Assembly (NCBI GenBank): GCA_015179025.1
Contig: WHUX01000007.1
Coordinates: 1-64,000 of the forward strand
Source of the DNA: Terfezia claveryi
Lineage: Eukaryota; Ascomycota; Pezizomycetes; Pezizales; Pezizaceae
DNA: 64,000 bases
Reading direction: 5' to 3'
The notes under the pieces are model-generated. The model saw nothing but the letters and a program-made list of their open reading frames with translations, was not told where the DNA came from and ran no database searches. The translations under genes and the position numbers were made by a program. This document shows, piece after piece, positions 1 through 10,062 of this stretch. Within the stretch, counting starts at the first letter, position 1. Each line of letters opens with the position of its first letter.

Positions 1-343
1 ATTCTACAAAGTCAGACCTACAGAGACTTTTCGTGATTTTGTCAAGAGATGGCGTTCCGAAACCATTCTTCGACAGACAGTGAGTACAGGCAACTATGCT
101 TTCTCAAATCAGCCAATGCGAACTTCTTTAAGAAGGCTGTCCATCAGCTCATTGACATCCACCAGCAGAGGAGCGGTATGTTACACAAGCCGCTATGCAA
201 AGGGAGGAGATTGATATGGAAGCCGCTGTACATACTGTTGCTAGTAGGAAGCAGGTAAATCAACCAAAGGGAAGTTGGATCAACAACATCGTCGATAGAG
301 CCAAAGATGGTATGAAATCTTCCCATTCACCATGTTTCTACGT
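1..343 (+). pseudogene. possible 3' end of an unknown gene, cut by the window edge
   Basis: The first ~340 bases look protein-coding in pieces. One frame is open from base 2 to about 79 (rich in Arg, Phe and Thr). A second is open from about 112 to 175 (an amphipathic segment with two Lys and two His). A third runs from 207 to a TGA at 341-343. GTGAGT at 80 and GTATGT at 176 could be donors, but the implied introns would be only about 30 bases and the phases do not join cleanly. A decayed gene is therefore as likely as a spliced one. I do not recognise the protein, and the 5' part lies outside the window. Confidence 0.25.
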
Positions 344-1227
344 GTGAAAGTTGAAAATATTTTCTAACTCTCGGACAAAGTGGTACTTTGCTGGAAGAGC
401 GTGGGAGTTACGGATGGAGGATATGGGGATGTTGGTAGCGTTGAATTCATCCAAATGCAGAAAATTTCCGCCGAAGGACCACCGCGGTACCCCACCAACT
501 CTCCGGTCCCGGAGTCAGCGCTTGGAATGCTTCAAGATATTGTGGTGAGCAAAAACCGCTTGGAAGACAACAGGGAGCATAAGGAGGCCTGGGGCATCCA
601 AAGGAGGAGTTCTTGGCCAAAGTAAGATTACGGTCTATGCCAACTTTTACCTTCGGCGTGGGGTGGACATCGTGGGTTTGGTTAAATTTCGGATTTGGGT
701 ATCTTGTTCTTTTCTTTTCTTTTTTCTCCATGTATTGGGTGGACCCTTGAATAAGCCTTTCGACGAACCGGCTGAATTGTAGTAGCATCACATACATGAA
801 AACAATAATCTTAGGATATTTGCAAACTCTTACTTCAAGCCGTTCTTGACCTCCACGCTGATTCTATTATGGACAAGCACCCGGGAGAGGGGGGGGAATA
901 CTCTCGTACCTCGAGGCTCTTTCTTTTCTTCCTATACGTCCTTTCGCCTGCGTAGAAGAACATATCTTAGCACGAGACCACGCTTGAGCATCTCAATGAA
1001 TGAATTTGTTGGCTATTATTTTTTTGAACGAATGCTCGGCATGTTTATTTCAAAGAGAGAGACTAGTAGTTGTACATATAAATACTGTTATACCCCCAAG
1101 TCTGAGCTACGAAGTTTGTGCCTCTTACCATTTCGGGGCGCATGGTCGCCTAATACGGGTAGGCACAAGACTAAATACGGAATCCTACCTTAGTATCCGT
1201 ATCCTAGCGAATGAAAAAAAAAAAAAG
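344..1227. other. no gene seen
   Basis: I see no supported gene here. Short open frames on both strands lack introns, good starts or family features. A C/T-rich tract (about 705-730) and an A-run at 1214-1226 are the only notable composition features. The A-run marks the left edge of the duplicated unit that follows. Confidence 0.5.
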
Positions 1228-1258
1228 ATTTGACAGGCAAAAAAGATGGGATTCAAAT

Positions 1259-1283
1259 GGCTCAATCGGGAATTGAACCCGAG
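1259..1283 (-). pseudogene. 3' fragment of tRNA-Pro
   Basis: These 25 bases match the T-arm and acceptor 3' side of the intact tRNA-Pro at 4612-4682, and the bases downstream on the tRNA strand also match (TTTTTTGCCTGTCAAATC). The anticodon arm and 5' half are missing: unrelated AT-rich sequence starts immediately after GAACCCGAG. It is a truncated copy created with the segmental duplication and cannot encode a tRNA. Confidence 0.85.
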
Positions 1284-1442
1284 ATAAACATAGATAATTT
1301 ACTTATTCTTAGTCTCGCCTCCGAGATGCCTCGAAAAAAAAGAAGGAAAACAACAAGCAGAGAGAAAGAGAGCCTGACCACCAGCTGAAAAGAAAACAAA
1401 CTTATACCCGCAACCACAATAAACTGTAGATAACACTGCAAA

Positions 1443-1576
1443 CACTGAGAAAAAGCCAAAATACAAATTAAGCCGTGATAGCGGAAGAAACAACTGAAAA
1501 AACACCACACTGAGAAAAGGCTAATAATACAAATCAAACCGTTATAGCGGAAGAAACGACTGAAAAAACACCACCC
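1443..1576 (+). repeat. two-copy ~65-bp tandem repeat
   Basis: Two adjacent units start with CACTGAGAAAA at 1443 and 1508 and both end in ACTGAAAAAACACCAC. They differ at a few positions. The other duplication copy has a single related unit near 5876. No coding or structural role is visible. Confidence 0.8.
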
Positions 1577-1627
1577 CATACCATCCAATTACACCTGAAT
1601 CATCACTCAAGGCGACCTATACCGTGA

Positions 1628-3158
1628 TCAATTTTCATCTTTTTTCTTGAAATATGGTGCAGCAACAGCCGTAGTAACACCCTTCAGTGCCTCAGTCAAC
1701 AACCACTTGATAACCTCTAGAATCTCTTTTATATCCTCTTGCATGCTTTGCTTGCCATATGCCACCGCATATGTACGAGATAGCTTGAACTTAGGTATCC
1801 CGTTCTCGTCGTGTGTACACTCCAAAACAACCATTTTTCCGCATTGGTAACAATCCCGAAGCAACGAGCGATAGATGCTTCATCTAACCCTCCAGCTTTC
1901 CGCTTTCGTTGTGATAAAACAGACTCAATTTGAACAGCGTTCTGCGCCACGCCCTGGCGAAAGTCCTCCCCGCTTCACCTCCGTGACTCCCACCACTCCA
2001 CCACCAACCATCTCAATAGCAAAGTCGACCAGCCCCTTTCCGTTTCTTCCCGTAATGTATTGCTCTGGAATAATTACAACCTTTGGCTCGTATCCTATAA
2101 AGCCGGATTCCATAAACGCTGGCTCTAGAGAATCGGGGATGAAGTCAAAGACCACTGCACTGAGAAAGGAGTGCACGTAGAGTGAGTGTGTATATTCGTG
2201 GGATTCCCTGAGGAGTGGAGTAGTAAAAAGGAAACGTGTCAAGCTATCCATCAGAACACGGAAAGTCTTCTCATTAAGGATGGGAGTGCGATTACATATG
2301 AACGCCGGGAAATATAACAAACCGTGTTTCATCTTCCATTTCGTATCCGGTATGTGTATGTCATCGCAAATCTCATATAACCGCATTACCTCGTTTAAGG
2401 TCCAGTCACTGAAAGATTTTGCGGGAGTTTCCACCGAGATCTTGACTGTCATCTTATCCTTCACAACCAAGGAAGAAAGCAGTTCTCGAAGCTGCTCATT
2501 GGTTTCTGGGTGTAGGTGATGCTTTCGTGTAGCTTGAAAGTGAATAGGAGGGTACTATCCTCATACTCAGGATATCTTTTACAGATTAGCTTACTGAGCA
2601 TGTCCAGAGTTGCAGTATTGATATCGACATTCCAGGCAATTGCCTTCATTCTTTTTTGTTCAACAATTAAGTTGAATACATGGAATGGGTTTTTCAATTG
2701 TTCAACAATCTTTCGTAGGTGATGCAACTCCTTCCAGTCCTCTACTGGAGTGGTTTCTATGCCAAGATAATTGTCAGCTAAGAGATATCAGAATAAGACA
2801 TTATATTGCGGCAGCAAAGAGAAATAAAATCCGAGTCTCGCTTACCTGGTTCAGGAACCGTGATGATAATATGGACGCATTTCTCCTTGGGAAAACCATC
2901 CCCGCAAAAAATGTCTCTAATTTTCTTCATAGGATTCAGGATAGCAATGCCATCCAGGTGAACATAGTCAATATCCCTGGTTGATTCCATTTCCGGAGCT
3001 TGAGATTATGGGAAGCGATATTATTCATCTTAGGCGCGCACGCCATCTTGATGAGTTGTTTGAGCTCACAAACTGTATTCGCCATTAACCTTAACCGAAA
3101 ATGGTACCACACCCTGCCCACTGTGAACGATACAGAACAGGGTAATGCATTCGGATAT
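1628..3158 (-). pseudogene. Crinkler (CRN)-type protein with PD-(D/E)XK-like C-terminal domain, copy A, multiple frameshifts
   Basis: Read on the minus strand, the pieces rebuild a CRN-family layout. A ubiquitin-like N-terminal module begins with an ITLFCIVHSG stretch near 3150. Its later part contains ELKQLIK and a block ending in HIIITVPEP. A real intron follows (2757-2845, GTAAGC donor, TAG acceptor, phase kept). Then comes a long helical middle. The C-terminal domain carries GLVDFAIE (near 2025) and VGVTEVKR (near 1975), the D...ExK signature of PD-(D/E)XK nuclease-like CRN domains, then a Gln/Asn-rich helix and a tail ending at 1628. The frame is broken by about five single-base shifts (near 3066, 3005, 2515, 1968 and 1830), and the expected start reads ATA rather than ATG. 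In oomycetes and fungi CRN proteins are intracellular effector-like or recombination-fused proteins; nothing here shows secretion. The decay is visible directly; the nuclease role is inferred from the motif. Confidence 0.75.
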
Positions 3159-4560
3159 CGTCTTTGGTGTATGGGGGGGTACTCTGGTCGAGGGGCAGTG
3201 GAGATGGTTGTAAGGTGGTGACAAGGGCAAGACGACCAACCGGGCAAGGGAGGACTGGCGAGGCTGACACACGAGTAACGGGCTTACGTTGAGAGATGGC
3301 AGCGGAGCTGCAGAGCACGAGGAGGCAAAAGAGCTGGAGGACTTGTGAACCAAGGACTGTATTGTGCGTGTAAGTCGGTGCATGGATGCAAGTCGATGCA
3401 TGGATGCGAGTCGATGCAGTCGATGCATGGATACAAGTCGTTGAAGTAGAACAAAAGGAAAGAGACTATATATACAAGAATGCCCGAGGAGTCGCCAAGG
3501 CCGACACTTTTTCCGAGAGTCGTACCAGAAAGTCAAAATCAGCAAAGCAACGGTTGTGACACTATCTCCCAGACGACAGAAAACAACAACAATGAAACAA
3601 CAACAAGATCCGGGGCATGAGGTTATTCTTGTCGTGGGTATCGTATTTCTATTGTTCCAGTGTGATAAATCAATGCTAGGTTTTTATGCTTATTTATTAA
3701 CGCACCTATCCTGGGCTTTTGTCATAAATTATCGTATTTTTAAAATCACGAATAATGGACTTAATTTTCCGATGATGAATGGAGGTTAGCGGAACATTAC
3801 CCTGAATTACTCCATTTACCCTGAAAAAGGGGATTATTGCAATTTCTCACGCCGAGTGGGTCCTCCCCTTGCAACGAACCAATACTACGCCTCAATGTTC
3901 ACTTCATAAGATCTGATTCCTCCAGACCTCTACGTAGCCTACCGTAAACGTGCCTGATAACGTTTGAGTATACGATAAAATATGAAAGCACTGGCAAGTA
4001 ATGGTCGTTCGATCTCAATTTAAAAGGGTGTTTGTTGGCTCTACTTGTATAAATGTGGAACGAATGCGAAAAGCACACCCCCACTTGGCATATTTTCGAG
4101 ATATGGTCTTGTAACTTCGAGCCTGACTATCCTTGTTAACGTACAGTATGTGAGATTGTTGGCGGTATTTCTAATCCAACATCTATTAGGAGGACGAAAA
4201 TCAGTCGAAAAGAATGTCCCCTACTGAGCATGTGAGATGAGAGTGATTGGAAATCCAACATTCCGCACTAGGCTATTCTAGGAAGGAATAGAAATGGGTG
4301 ACTCGAGCCTGACTAGCTTTGTTGGGAATTACATGGACTGTTGTGATTTAACCAGACTATTGTGATTTCGTTCGATCCAACAACACACCAAAAAAGGTGT
4401 AACTGCCGATGCAGTGGAATATTGGGTAAAGGGCGAAAGCAGTAATGGTGGTTGGATTGAACGACGCATAAAAAAAGGTGTTGGCTAGCTCTGCCTCGTA
4501 AATGCGAACAAATGGTTAGATCATGGGGTAAAAGACGAAAGCAGTAATGGACACAAAGTC
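3159..4560. other. no gene seen; minisatellite at 3373-3440
   Basis: No supported gene. At about 3373-3440 a 16-20-base unit containing GTCGATGCATGGATGCAAG is repeated three to four times with small changes. The rest (3620-4560) is the non-coding flank shared with the second duplication copy. Confidence 0.5.
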
Positions 4561-4611
4561 TGCATACGACTAAAAAAAAGATTTGACAGGCAAAAAAGAT
4601 GAATTTCAAAG

Positions 4612-4682
4612 GGCTCAATCGGGAATTGAACCCGAGACCTCTCGCACCCAAAGCGAGAATCATACGACTAGACCATTGAGCC
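4612..4682 (-). tRNA. tRNA-Pro (anticodon TGG), intronless
   Basis: On the minus strand the 71 bases fold as a complete tRNA: a 7-bp acceptor GGCTCAA/TTGAGCC, D-arm, 5-bp anticodon stem CTCGC/GCGAG around loop TTTGGGT (anticodon TGG, proline), a 5-base variable region and a T-arm with TCGGG/CCCGA around TTCAATT. A T6 pol III terminator follows in the flank (CATCTTTTTTGCC). No intron and no mismatches in the stems. It is the only intact tRNA that I can defend in the window. Confidence 0.95.
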
Positions 4683-4724
4683 GGATTATAAGTTGACCTG
4701 ACATGCCTAAAAATATAAACCACC

Positions 4725-6030
4725 TATTCTTAGTTTCACCCCCCATTTAAGCGAGAAGCCTCGAAAAAAAAAAAGGAAGACAACAAGCAGAATAAGCAAA
4801 CTAGCTGAAAAAGAAAAAAAAAAAACTTATACCTGCAACCTATAGACTTCTATTACATAGAAAAAAAGAATACTGATGGTAATTATACCCTTCCCCCCAC
4901 TACAATTATTCTAAGTCTTCAGAGAGGAGCTTGTAGATCCTCTTCACCTAACAAAATTTCCTTCCTTCCCGTCATAGCCAGTGTGGCGGCTGTCTCTAAT
5001 TTATCATCCAAAGGTTTCGGAGAAATGCCCAACAAATCTCTATAGTTCAGTCATGATGATGGCCCTATATTACATGGAGCTTTTATTTTCAATGTCACAG
5101 ATATGTAGCTACCCCCTCACACCCCTAAAAGATCCTTTGTACTATGATTTTTTTTTTTTCCTTTTTTTTTCCCCTTGTTACCTCTGTTCCCTTTGTTGGG
5201 ATAACAAATTTTAAACTTTACTGTTTTTTGCTCGGGGGGACGGATTGCTCGGTTTGATATCTTAAACACCCATTTGTCGGTCGTTAGAATAGATTGTAGA
5301 AAAAAGTTCCTAAGCCTTATGATCCTTTCTAGAATAATAATCCCCTTGGTACTACCTAAATAACTCCAGCTAGTACTTAAATTCACCTGCTAGTATCTAT
5401 TTTTTATAAGAGATTTTATTCTTATTTTATATGAGGCGGTTAGCATCTAGCCTTATAGCCGAATTTATTCTTGTAACGGAAAGGCTTGTGATGAAGTTCT
5501 ACTGTACTAGCTTATATACGAGATACTGTCTAATAAAAAGAATATTTTTTGTACATCCACTCGTTTCCAATTCGTAATCTTCGCTGAGATCCTCGGGAAT
5601 GAGCTGCCAGCGTAGGTACACTCTTAGAAATGCGCATAACTTCCCGCCACGCATTGTATGCTTCACGTTATGGAGCTTAAATAACACAATTGGGGGCCGT
5701 GGTTTAGAGGACATAATCATTATGTTTTCATTATATAGCAACACAAGCCGTCGCTAGAATCAATATCAAAAACACTAAAACCTCGAGCTACAAGCTCATA
5801 CCGATAACCCCTATTGAGTCTCATCTACACACCCAAGCTCCAATCATAAACTTCGCTATAAATAATACTGCAAACACTGAAAAAAAGCCAACAATATAAA
5901 TTAAGCTGTCATAGTGGAAGAAAGGACTAAAAAAAAATTACCCTATACTATACTATTACATCTAAATCATCTGAATGATTTCCTCATCACAAAACTTACA
6001 CTCACTCAAGGTGACTTATTTCCGTGATCA
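4725..6030. other. no gene seen; AT-rich
   Basis: A-rich and T-rich runs (4768-4822, 5148-5172) and copies of the flanking repeat of the CRN gene. Open frames here (for example 5117-5386 and 5499-5744, minus) are Lys/Phe/Leu-rich readings of low-complexity DNA, and I do not support them as genes. Confidence 0.45.
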
Positions 6031-6034
6031 ATTT

Positions 6035-6466
6035 TCAACGTTTTTCTTGAATCTGTGCAGCTGCAGCCATAGTAGTACCTTTCAGTACCTCAGTTAACAA
6101 CCACTTGATAACCTCTAGAATCTCTTTTATATCCTCTTGTATACTTTGCTTGCCATATGACACGGTGTATGTACAAGATAGCCTAAGCTTAGGTCTCTCA
6201 TTCTGGTCGTGTATGCATTTCATAAACAACCATTTTTCTGCATTGGTAACAATCCCAAAGCAATGAGTGATAAATGCTTCATCTAACTCTCCAGCTTTCC
6301 ACTTTCGTCATGATAAAACAGACTCCGATTAAACAGTATTCTGTGCCACGCCCTAGTTGAAGTCCTCCCACTTTATCTCTGTCACTACCACCTCTCTACC
6401 ACCCTCTATCTCAATACAATAGTTGACCAGCCCCTTTCCATTTTTTCCCGCAATGTATTGCTCTAC
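6035..6466 (-). pseudogene. CRN/PD-(D/E)XK gene remnant, copy B (C-terminal part only)
   Basis: Matches the last ~140 codons of copy A. Where copy A has a frameshift at about 1830, copy B keeps the frame, so the ancestral reading is clear. Copy B is broken elsewhere: a TAG follows the EDFN stretch near 6356, and the motif aspartate in copy A's VDFA is asparagine here (VNYC). The homology stops sharply at about 6466, in the middle of a shared TGTATTGCTCT, where DNA containing CCTCTATAATAGCA-type repeats begins. That looks like the end of an inserted element, though I cannot place its other end. Non-functional. Confidence 0.75.
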
Positions 6467-8230
6467 AGGCAAACCTCTATAATAGCATCCTCTATAATTG
6501 CATAACTTGGCTATTAGCATAGTACCCCTCGGTCCCGAGTTTGGGACTATGGCAAAAATAGCATAACTCTGTAATAGCATGCAGCAGTTTACCAGTCCCA
6601 ATCCTGCAAAGTGCTAACAATATACCCTGCATATCTATCTACAATAGTAGCATGGGGGCGGACCCAACTGATGAAAATTTGCAGAGTGCGGAGATTTGTA
6701 CTATGATCTCTACATCTATAATAGATACATCTATCAGTTCAATTGCAATCGAACCTAGCCGCTTGATCAACATAGAGTAGACCCCAAATCACTCCGCCAT
6801 CGAGAGGTTGATCCAACAGATAGTGAGCGCTTCCAGTTGTTTTCGCATGCACAAGGACATCCGAAGGCAACACAGTGGGAGTTGGCACAGTGGTTTAATG
6901 TTAAGTTCAAGAAGGAAATCAATATTGAGGGCGGGTAGTAGATATTTAGATGGCGGACGAGGGCGAGGTTGACAAGGTCGAGCAGGTGGACGTGGTCAGC
7001 ATAAACAAGGCGCGAATTGGGGACGAGGTAGTCTGAGCTACGCTCAAGTAAAATAGCGGGAGATATACTATTACGAAAGTGACAGGGGATGGGGAAGCGA
7101 CGGCAATGAATCCCTGCATACTTGCCACATGCCTCGCGATCACTTCTATGCCAATTTTATAGAACTTAGGGTCGTACCCGACTATATCGAACCTGCTCTA
7201 TATTCATACACATACACATACTAAATAAGTGAATAGAAAAGCCCATGGGACCGGTATGTATTGGTCAGAGCAATAAAGCATTGAATACAACCCCCCTTGA
7301 CATATATCAACTCATAACTACCCCGTACAGGAATTACCCACTCTGATAGTGACCAAAAAATCACTCAAGGCCATATTATCTGGTAGCATGTCATAGAATC
7401 AAGTTCCCTAGCCTCAAACTAGTGGCGAGTATCTACTCTACATAATAAATGGAGGTGGTAGAATATTACCCTAAATACTCTGATTACCCTGAAAGAGGGG
7501 GGGAGAATGGGGTGTGAAGTAATAGCTACAGGAGCAGTCTCTTCTGTTAATGTACCTGTCCTGAGGTTATACTTGTGGTGGGGTATTGTATTTCTATCAT
7601 TCCAGTATGATAAATCAATGCTAATTTTTTTATTCTGATTTATTAACACGTCTATCCTGGGCTTTTGTCATAAATTATCATATTTTTTTTAGATCATGAG
7701 CGATGGGATTAACTTTCAGATGATGAATGGAGGTTGGTAGAATATTACCCTGAAATAACTTTATTTACCCCGAGAAAAGGGGATTGTTGCAATTTCTCAC
7801 GCCTAGTGATTTTCCAGGGTCCTCCCCTTGCAACGAACTAAAACTACCTACGCCTCAATTTTCACTTCATAGATCTGATTCCTCTAGATTGGTGGGGGGA
7901 TTGTGCCAACTAGACTTCTACGTTAGCTTACCGTAAACGTGCATGATAATGTTTGAGTATACGATAAAAAGGTTGCCTTCTTCCACACATGTGCTGCCCA
8001 AGGAATCCTTGTTTTTGATCGTTAGATTACCGTGATAACTCGCTCACTTCAAATTTCTAATCCAACAATCCAACTAGGCTATATTAGGCGTAGGTAGTCT
8101 GGAACAAAGGACAAAAGCAATCGTTCGTTCCATTCCAACGACACTAAAAAAAGGTGTAACTGCCAATGCGGTGGAAGATGGAGTAAAAGACGAAAGCAGT
8201 AATGGTAGCTCTGCCCCGTAAACGCGAGCA
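6467..8230. other. no intact gene; possible gag-like Arg/Gly-rich remnant at 6940-7060
   Basis: Between about 6940 and 7060 the plus strand reads as short Gly-Arg-Gly repeats interrupted by stops, the composition seen in the nucleic-acid-binding part of Ty1/copia gag proteins. No zinc knuckle can be read, so this is only a suggestion. The remainder is the non-coding flank of the segmental duplication. Confidence 0.25.
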
Positions 8231-8231
8231 G

Positions 8232-8250
8232 ACTAGACCAATGAGCCTAG
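8232..8250 (-). pseudogene. short 5' fragment of tRNA-Pro
   Basis: CAGACTAGACCAATGAGCC matches the 5' side of the tRNA-Pro at 4612-4682 (GACTAGACCATTGAGCC) with one change. It lies at the right end of duplication copy B. The rest of the tRNA is absent. Confidence 0.6.
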
Positions 8251-8814
8251 TGAACCATGTAACTATTCATAGAAAAATAAAGTATATATAATCCCGTGAT
8301 CTTTTTTACCTACGGAGAAGAGAAGCTTGCCTCTATTGGAATTTCTTTGACTTGTGTGACTTCAGAGTACTCAAACGTTCCAGAGGAGGGAGAACTTCGG
8401 GAACGTGAGTCGCATGTTCACAGAACTCTGTTGGGACTTAGGAGAGTATGGGGAAGGGGAGGGAGAGACCAGGAAGCATTGCGCAAGGTACTGCAAGTGC
8501 AAATTGGATATGGGGATTTCAATATCTCGTTACCAGCAGTGGCAACGAGGAAATGCATTCTACTGCAGGCAAAAGGGACTTCTTGAAATAAATTTCTTGG
8601 AGGAGTTAGTACCTTGGTCTACTATCTAATTGCAACGGGCTGGGCGTTGGGAAACAAAGGTGATATATTATGAGATTATTGCATTGCAATGAAGAATATG
8701 ACTTCGGGCTCGAAAGTACATATATGTATACTTTTGTTTGATACTAAAATAATAAACATCTCCCCACTATCTCTTTCATTAAACTGCCCTCTACCCTTCC
8801 ATCCCATCACCTCC

Positions 8815-10062
8815 TCACAAATCATTAAATCCCACCACCCTTCCCCACAAATCTCCTCCACCCTGCCCCACCAAATATCCCACCAAAAACCCCCACGCCC
8901 TCCCTCCCTCCCCCGTAAACAACCCAAACCCCTCATCCACCAATTCTTTCTCCCCCAAACCCCTAAACACGCCCACATTCCTCTCCAGATACTCCCTCGT
9001 CGTATACCCCATAAACCTCCCCAACGTCTCCTCATCCTCGAACGCCAACGCATTCCCACTAACCCCATGGCATAGACTAGGGGGTTTGGTCAATAGCCCC
9101 CGTTGCTCGACTACCTGTCGCCCGCGAGTGCACGCAGAATCAATCCGGTGACGCAGAGCGGGGAAGGAGTCTCTGATGGGGATGAGGGAAATAAGTATCC
9201 CTGGGGCCCCGTGGCAGAACTGGACCAGGTCATCCCGCGACGAATTTTTGCTCGACGGCCAGTTGCCGGTATCGAATTGCTGATCTAGCAAGCCCGAGAC
9301 TATGCCCTCCAACTCTTCGGGTATCGGAATGCCAGTGACTCTGCAGCTCATGACCACCTGCGCAACAATCCCAGCTACTCCATGCACCGCACCCAAGTAC
9401 TTCTTCCCATGCCACATCCATCCCTCCCCATCTGGGTATGCTCTCCAATCATACATAATCCGTGCAACGGTGTTGTTGATAGCTAAATCAACCACCTGCC
9501 TCAGGTCAGGGGCAGGGAAAAAATGTCTCAACATCCTCAAAAGATAAAGATACCCACTCCTCCCATAAAGCCACTCACTGCTTCCCCCACCACCACCCAC
9601 ATCCCACTCACTGCTTCCCCCACCACCCCCCACATCATCTAAATCTGTATTAATCAAGACCTCTAACGAACACACCTCCTGCGCTAAAGTCTCATTCCCA
9701 GTCAAACAAGCCTCTACCGCCGACCTCACAAGTAGCTCACTTGCCACCCCGCAGTTCCCCATACTAATCCCCCCCGCTGCGCCCCTCGCGGGGGGTGGCT
9801 GGAGAGAGAGATACTCCGCAGACCATTCTCGGCAGGATTTACCCCTGAGGGCGAGCGTAGGGTGGAGTTGTGCGAGGCGCAGGAACAGGTAAGAGATGCT
9901 TGTTGGGCCGGAATATAGGCCGGAGAAGGTGCGGTGGAAGGGGTGGACAGGGGGGTAGGTGATGAGGATGTGGTTGAGGCTGGAGAGGAGGTGGCCGTAG
10001 TGGTTAGGCGGGGAAGGGGGAGGGAGGGAGCTGGAGGTGTAGTAGCGTTCTGTGGTTGCCAT
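8815..10062 (-). CDS. LanC-like protein (LANCL family), 415 aa
   Basis: Single-exon gene starting at an ATG preceded by a purine-poor leader. The eukaryotic LanC-like signature is clear: GLYSGPTSISYLF near residue 48, a YGRSGYLYLLRML block, HGVAGI, FCHGAPG, LCHGVSGNA and a GLFTGEGG-type final motif. These are the inner-barrel helices of the alpha/alpha toroid. The zinc ligands expected from human LANCL1 (one Cys in CHGAPG, then Cys-His in LCHG about 46 residues later) are present at about C283, C331 and H332. Length matches the family. Animal LANCL proteins bind glutathione and add thiols to dehydroamino acids in proteins; a similar cytosolic role is inferred here. Oddity: an exact 11-residue duplication rich in Gly and ending SSEW, encoded by 33-bp tandem DNA near 9570-9635, sits in a surface loop. 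Confidence 0.93.
   Translation of the reverse strand: MATTERYYTSSSLPPPSPPNHYGHLLSSLNHILITYPPVHPFHRTFSGLYSGPTSISYLFLRLAQLHPTLALRGKSCREWSAEYLSLQPPPARGAAGGISMGNCGVASELLVRSAVEACLTGNETLAQEVCSLEVLINTDLDDVGGGGGSSEWDVGGGGGSSEWLYGRSGYLYLLRMLRHFFPAPDLRQVVDLAINNTVARIMYDWRAYPDGEGWMWHGKKYLGAVHGVAGIVAQVVMSCRVTGIPIPEELEGIVSGLLDQQFDTGNWPSSKNSSRDDLVQFCHGAPGILISLIPIRDSFPALRHRIDSACTRGRQVVEQRGLLTKPPSLCHGVSGNALAFEDEETLGRFMGYTTREYLERNVGVFRGLGEKELVDEGFGLFTGEGGRAWGFLVGYLVGQGGGDLWGRVVGFNDL

Larger units (their letters stand above)
1228..4560 (+). repeat. segmental duplication, copy A
   Basis: Copy A of a direct duplication whose second copy is about 4570-8250. Matching blocks occur in the same order: the tRNA-Pro 3' half (1259-1283 with 4612-4636), an A-rich block ending in a CCTCGAAAAAA-like run (1310-1390 with 4725-4800), the CRN gene 3' part (1640-2065 with 6050-6466), and a long non-coding block beginning near 3620 (with 7560 onward) that includes the phrase GATGAATGGAGGTT. 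Divergence is substantial and includes many C/T and G/A differences, so the event is not recent. Copy A keeps the whole CRN gene but only half of the tRNA. Confidence 0.75.
4570..8250 (+). repeat. segmental duplication, copy B
   Basis: Second copy of the unit at 1228-4560. It begins at the complete tRNA-Pro and ends at about 8232-8247, where CAGACTAGACCAATGAGCC resembles the 5' end of the same tRNA in the same orientation. The tRNA therefore sits at each junction of the tandem array: half, whole, fragment. Copy B has a much shorter CRN remnant (6035-6466) because unrelated sequence replaces its 5' part. The block with the GATGAATGGAGGTT phrase (7725) is itself partly repeated at 7445-7495. 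Confidence 0.7.
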
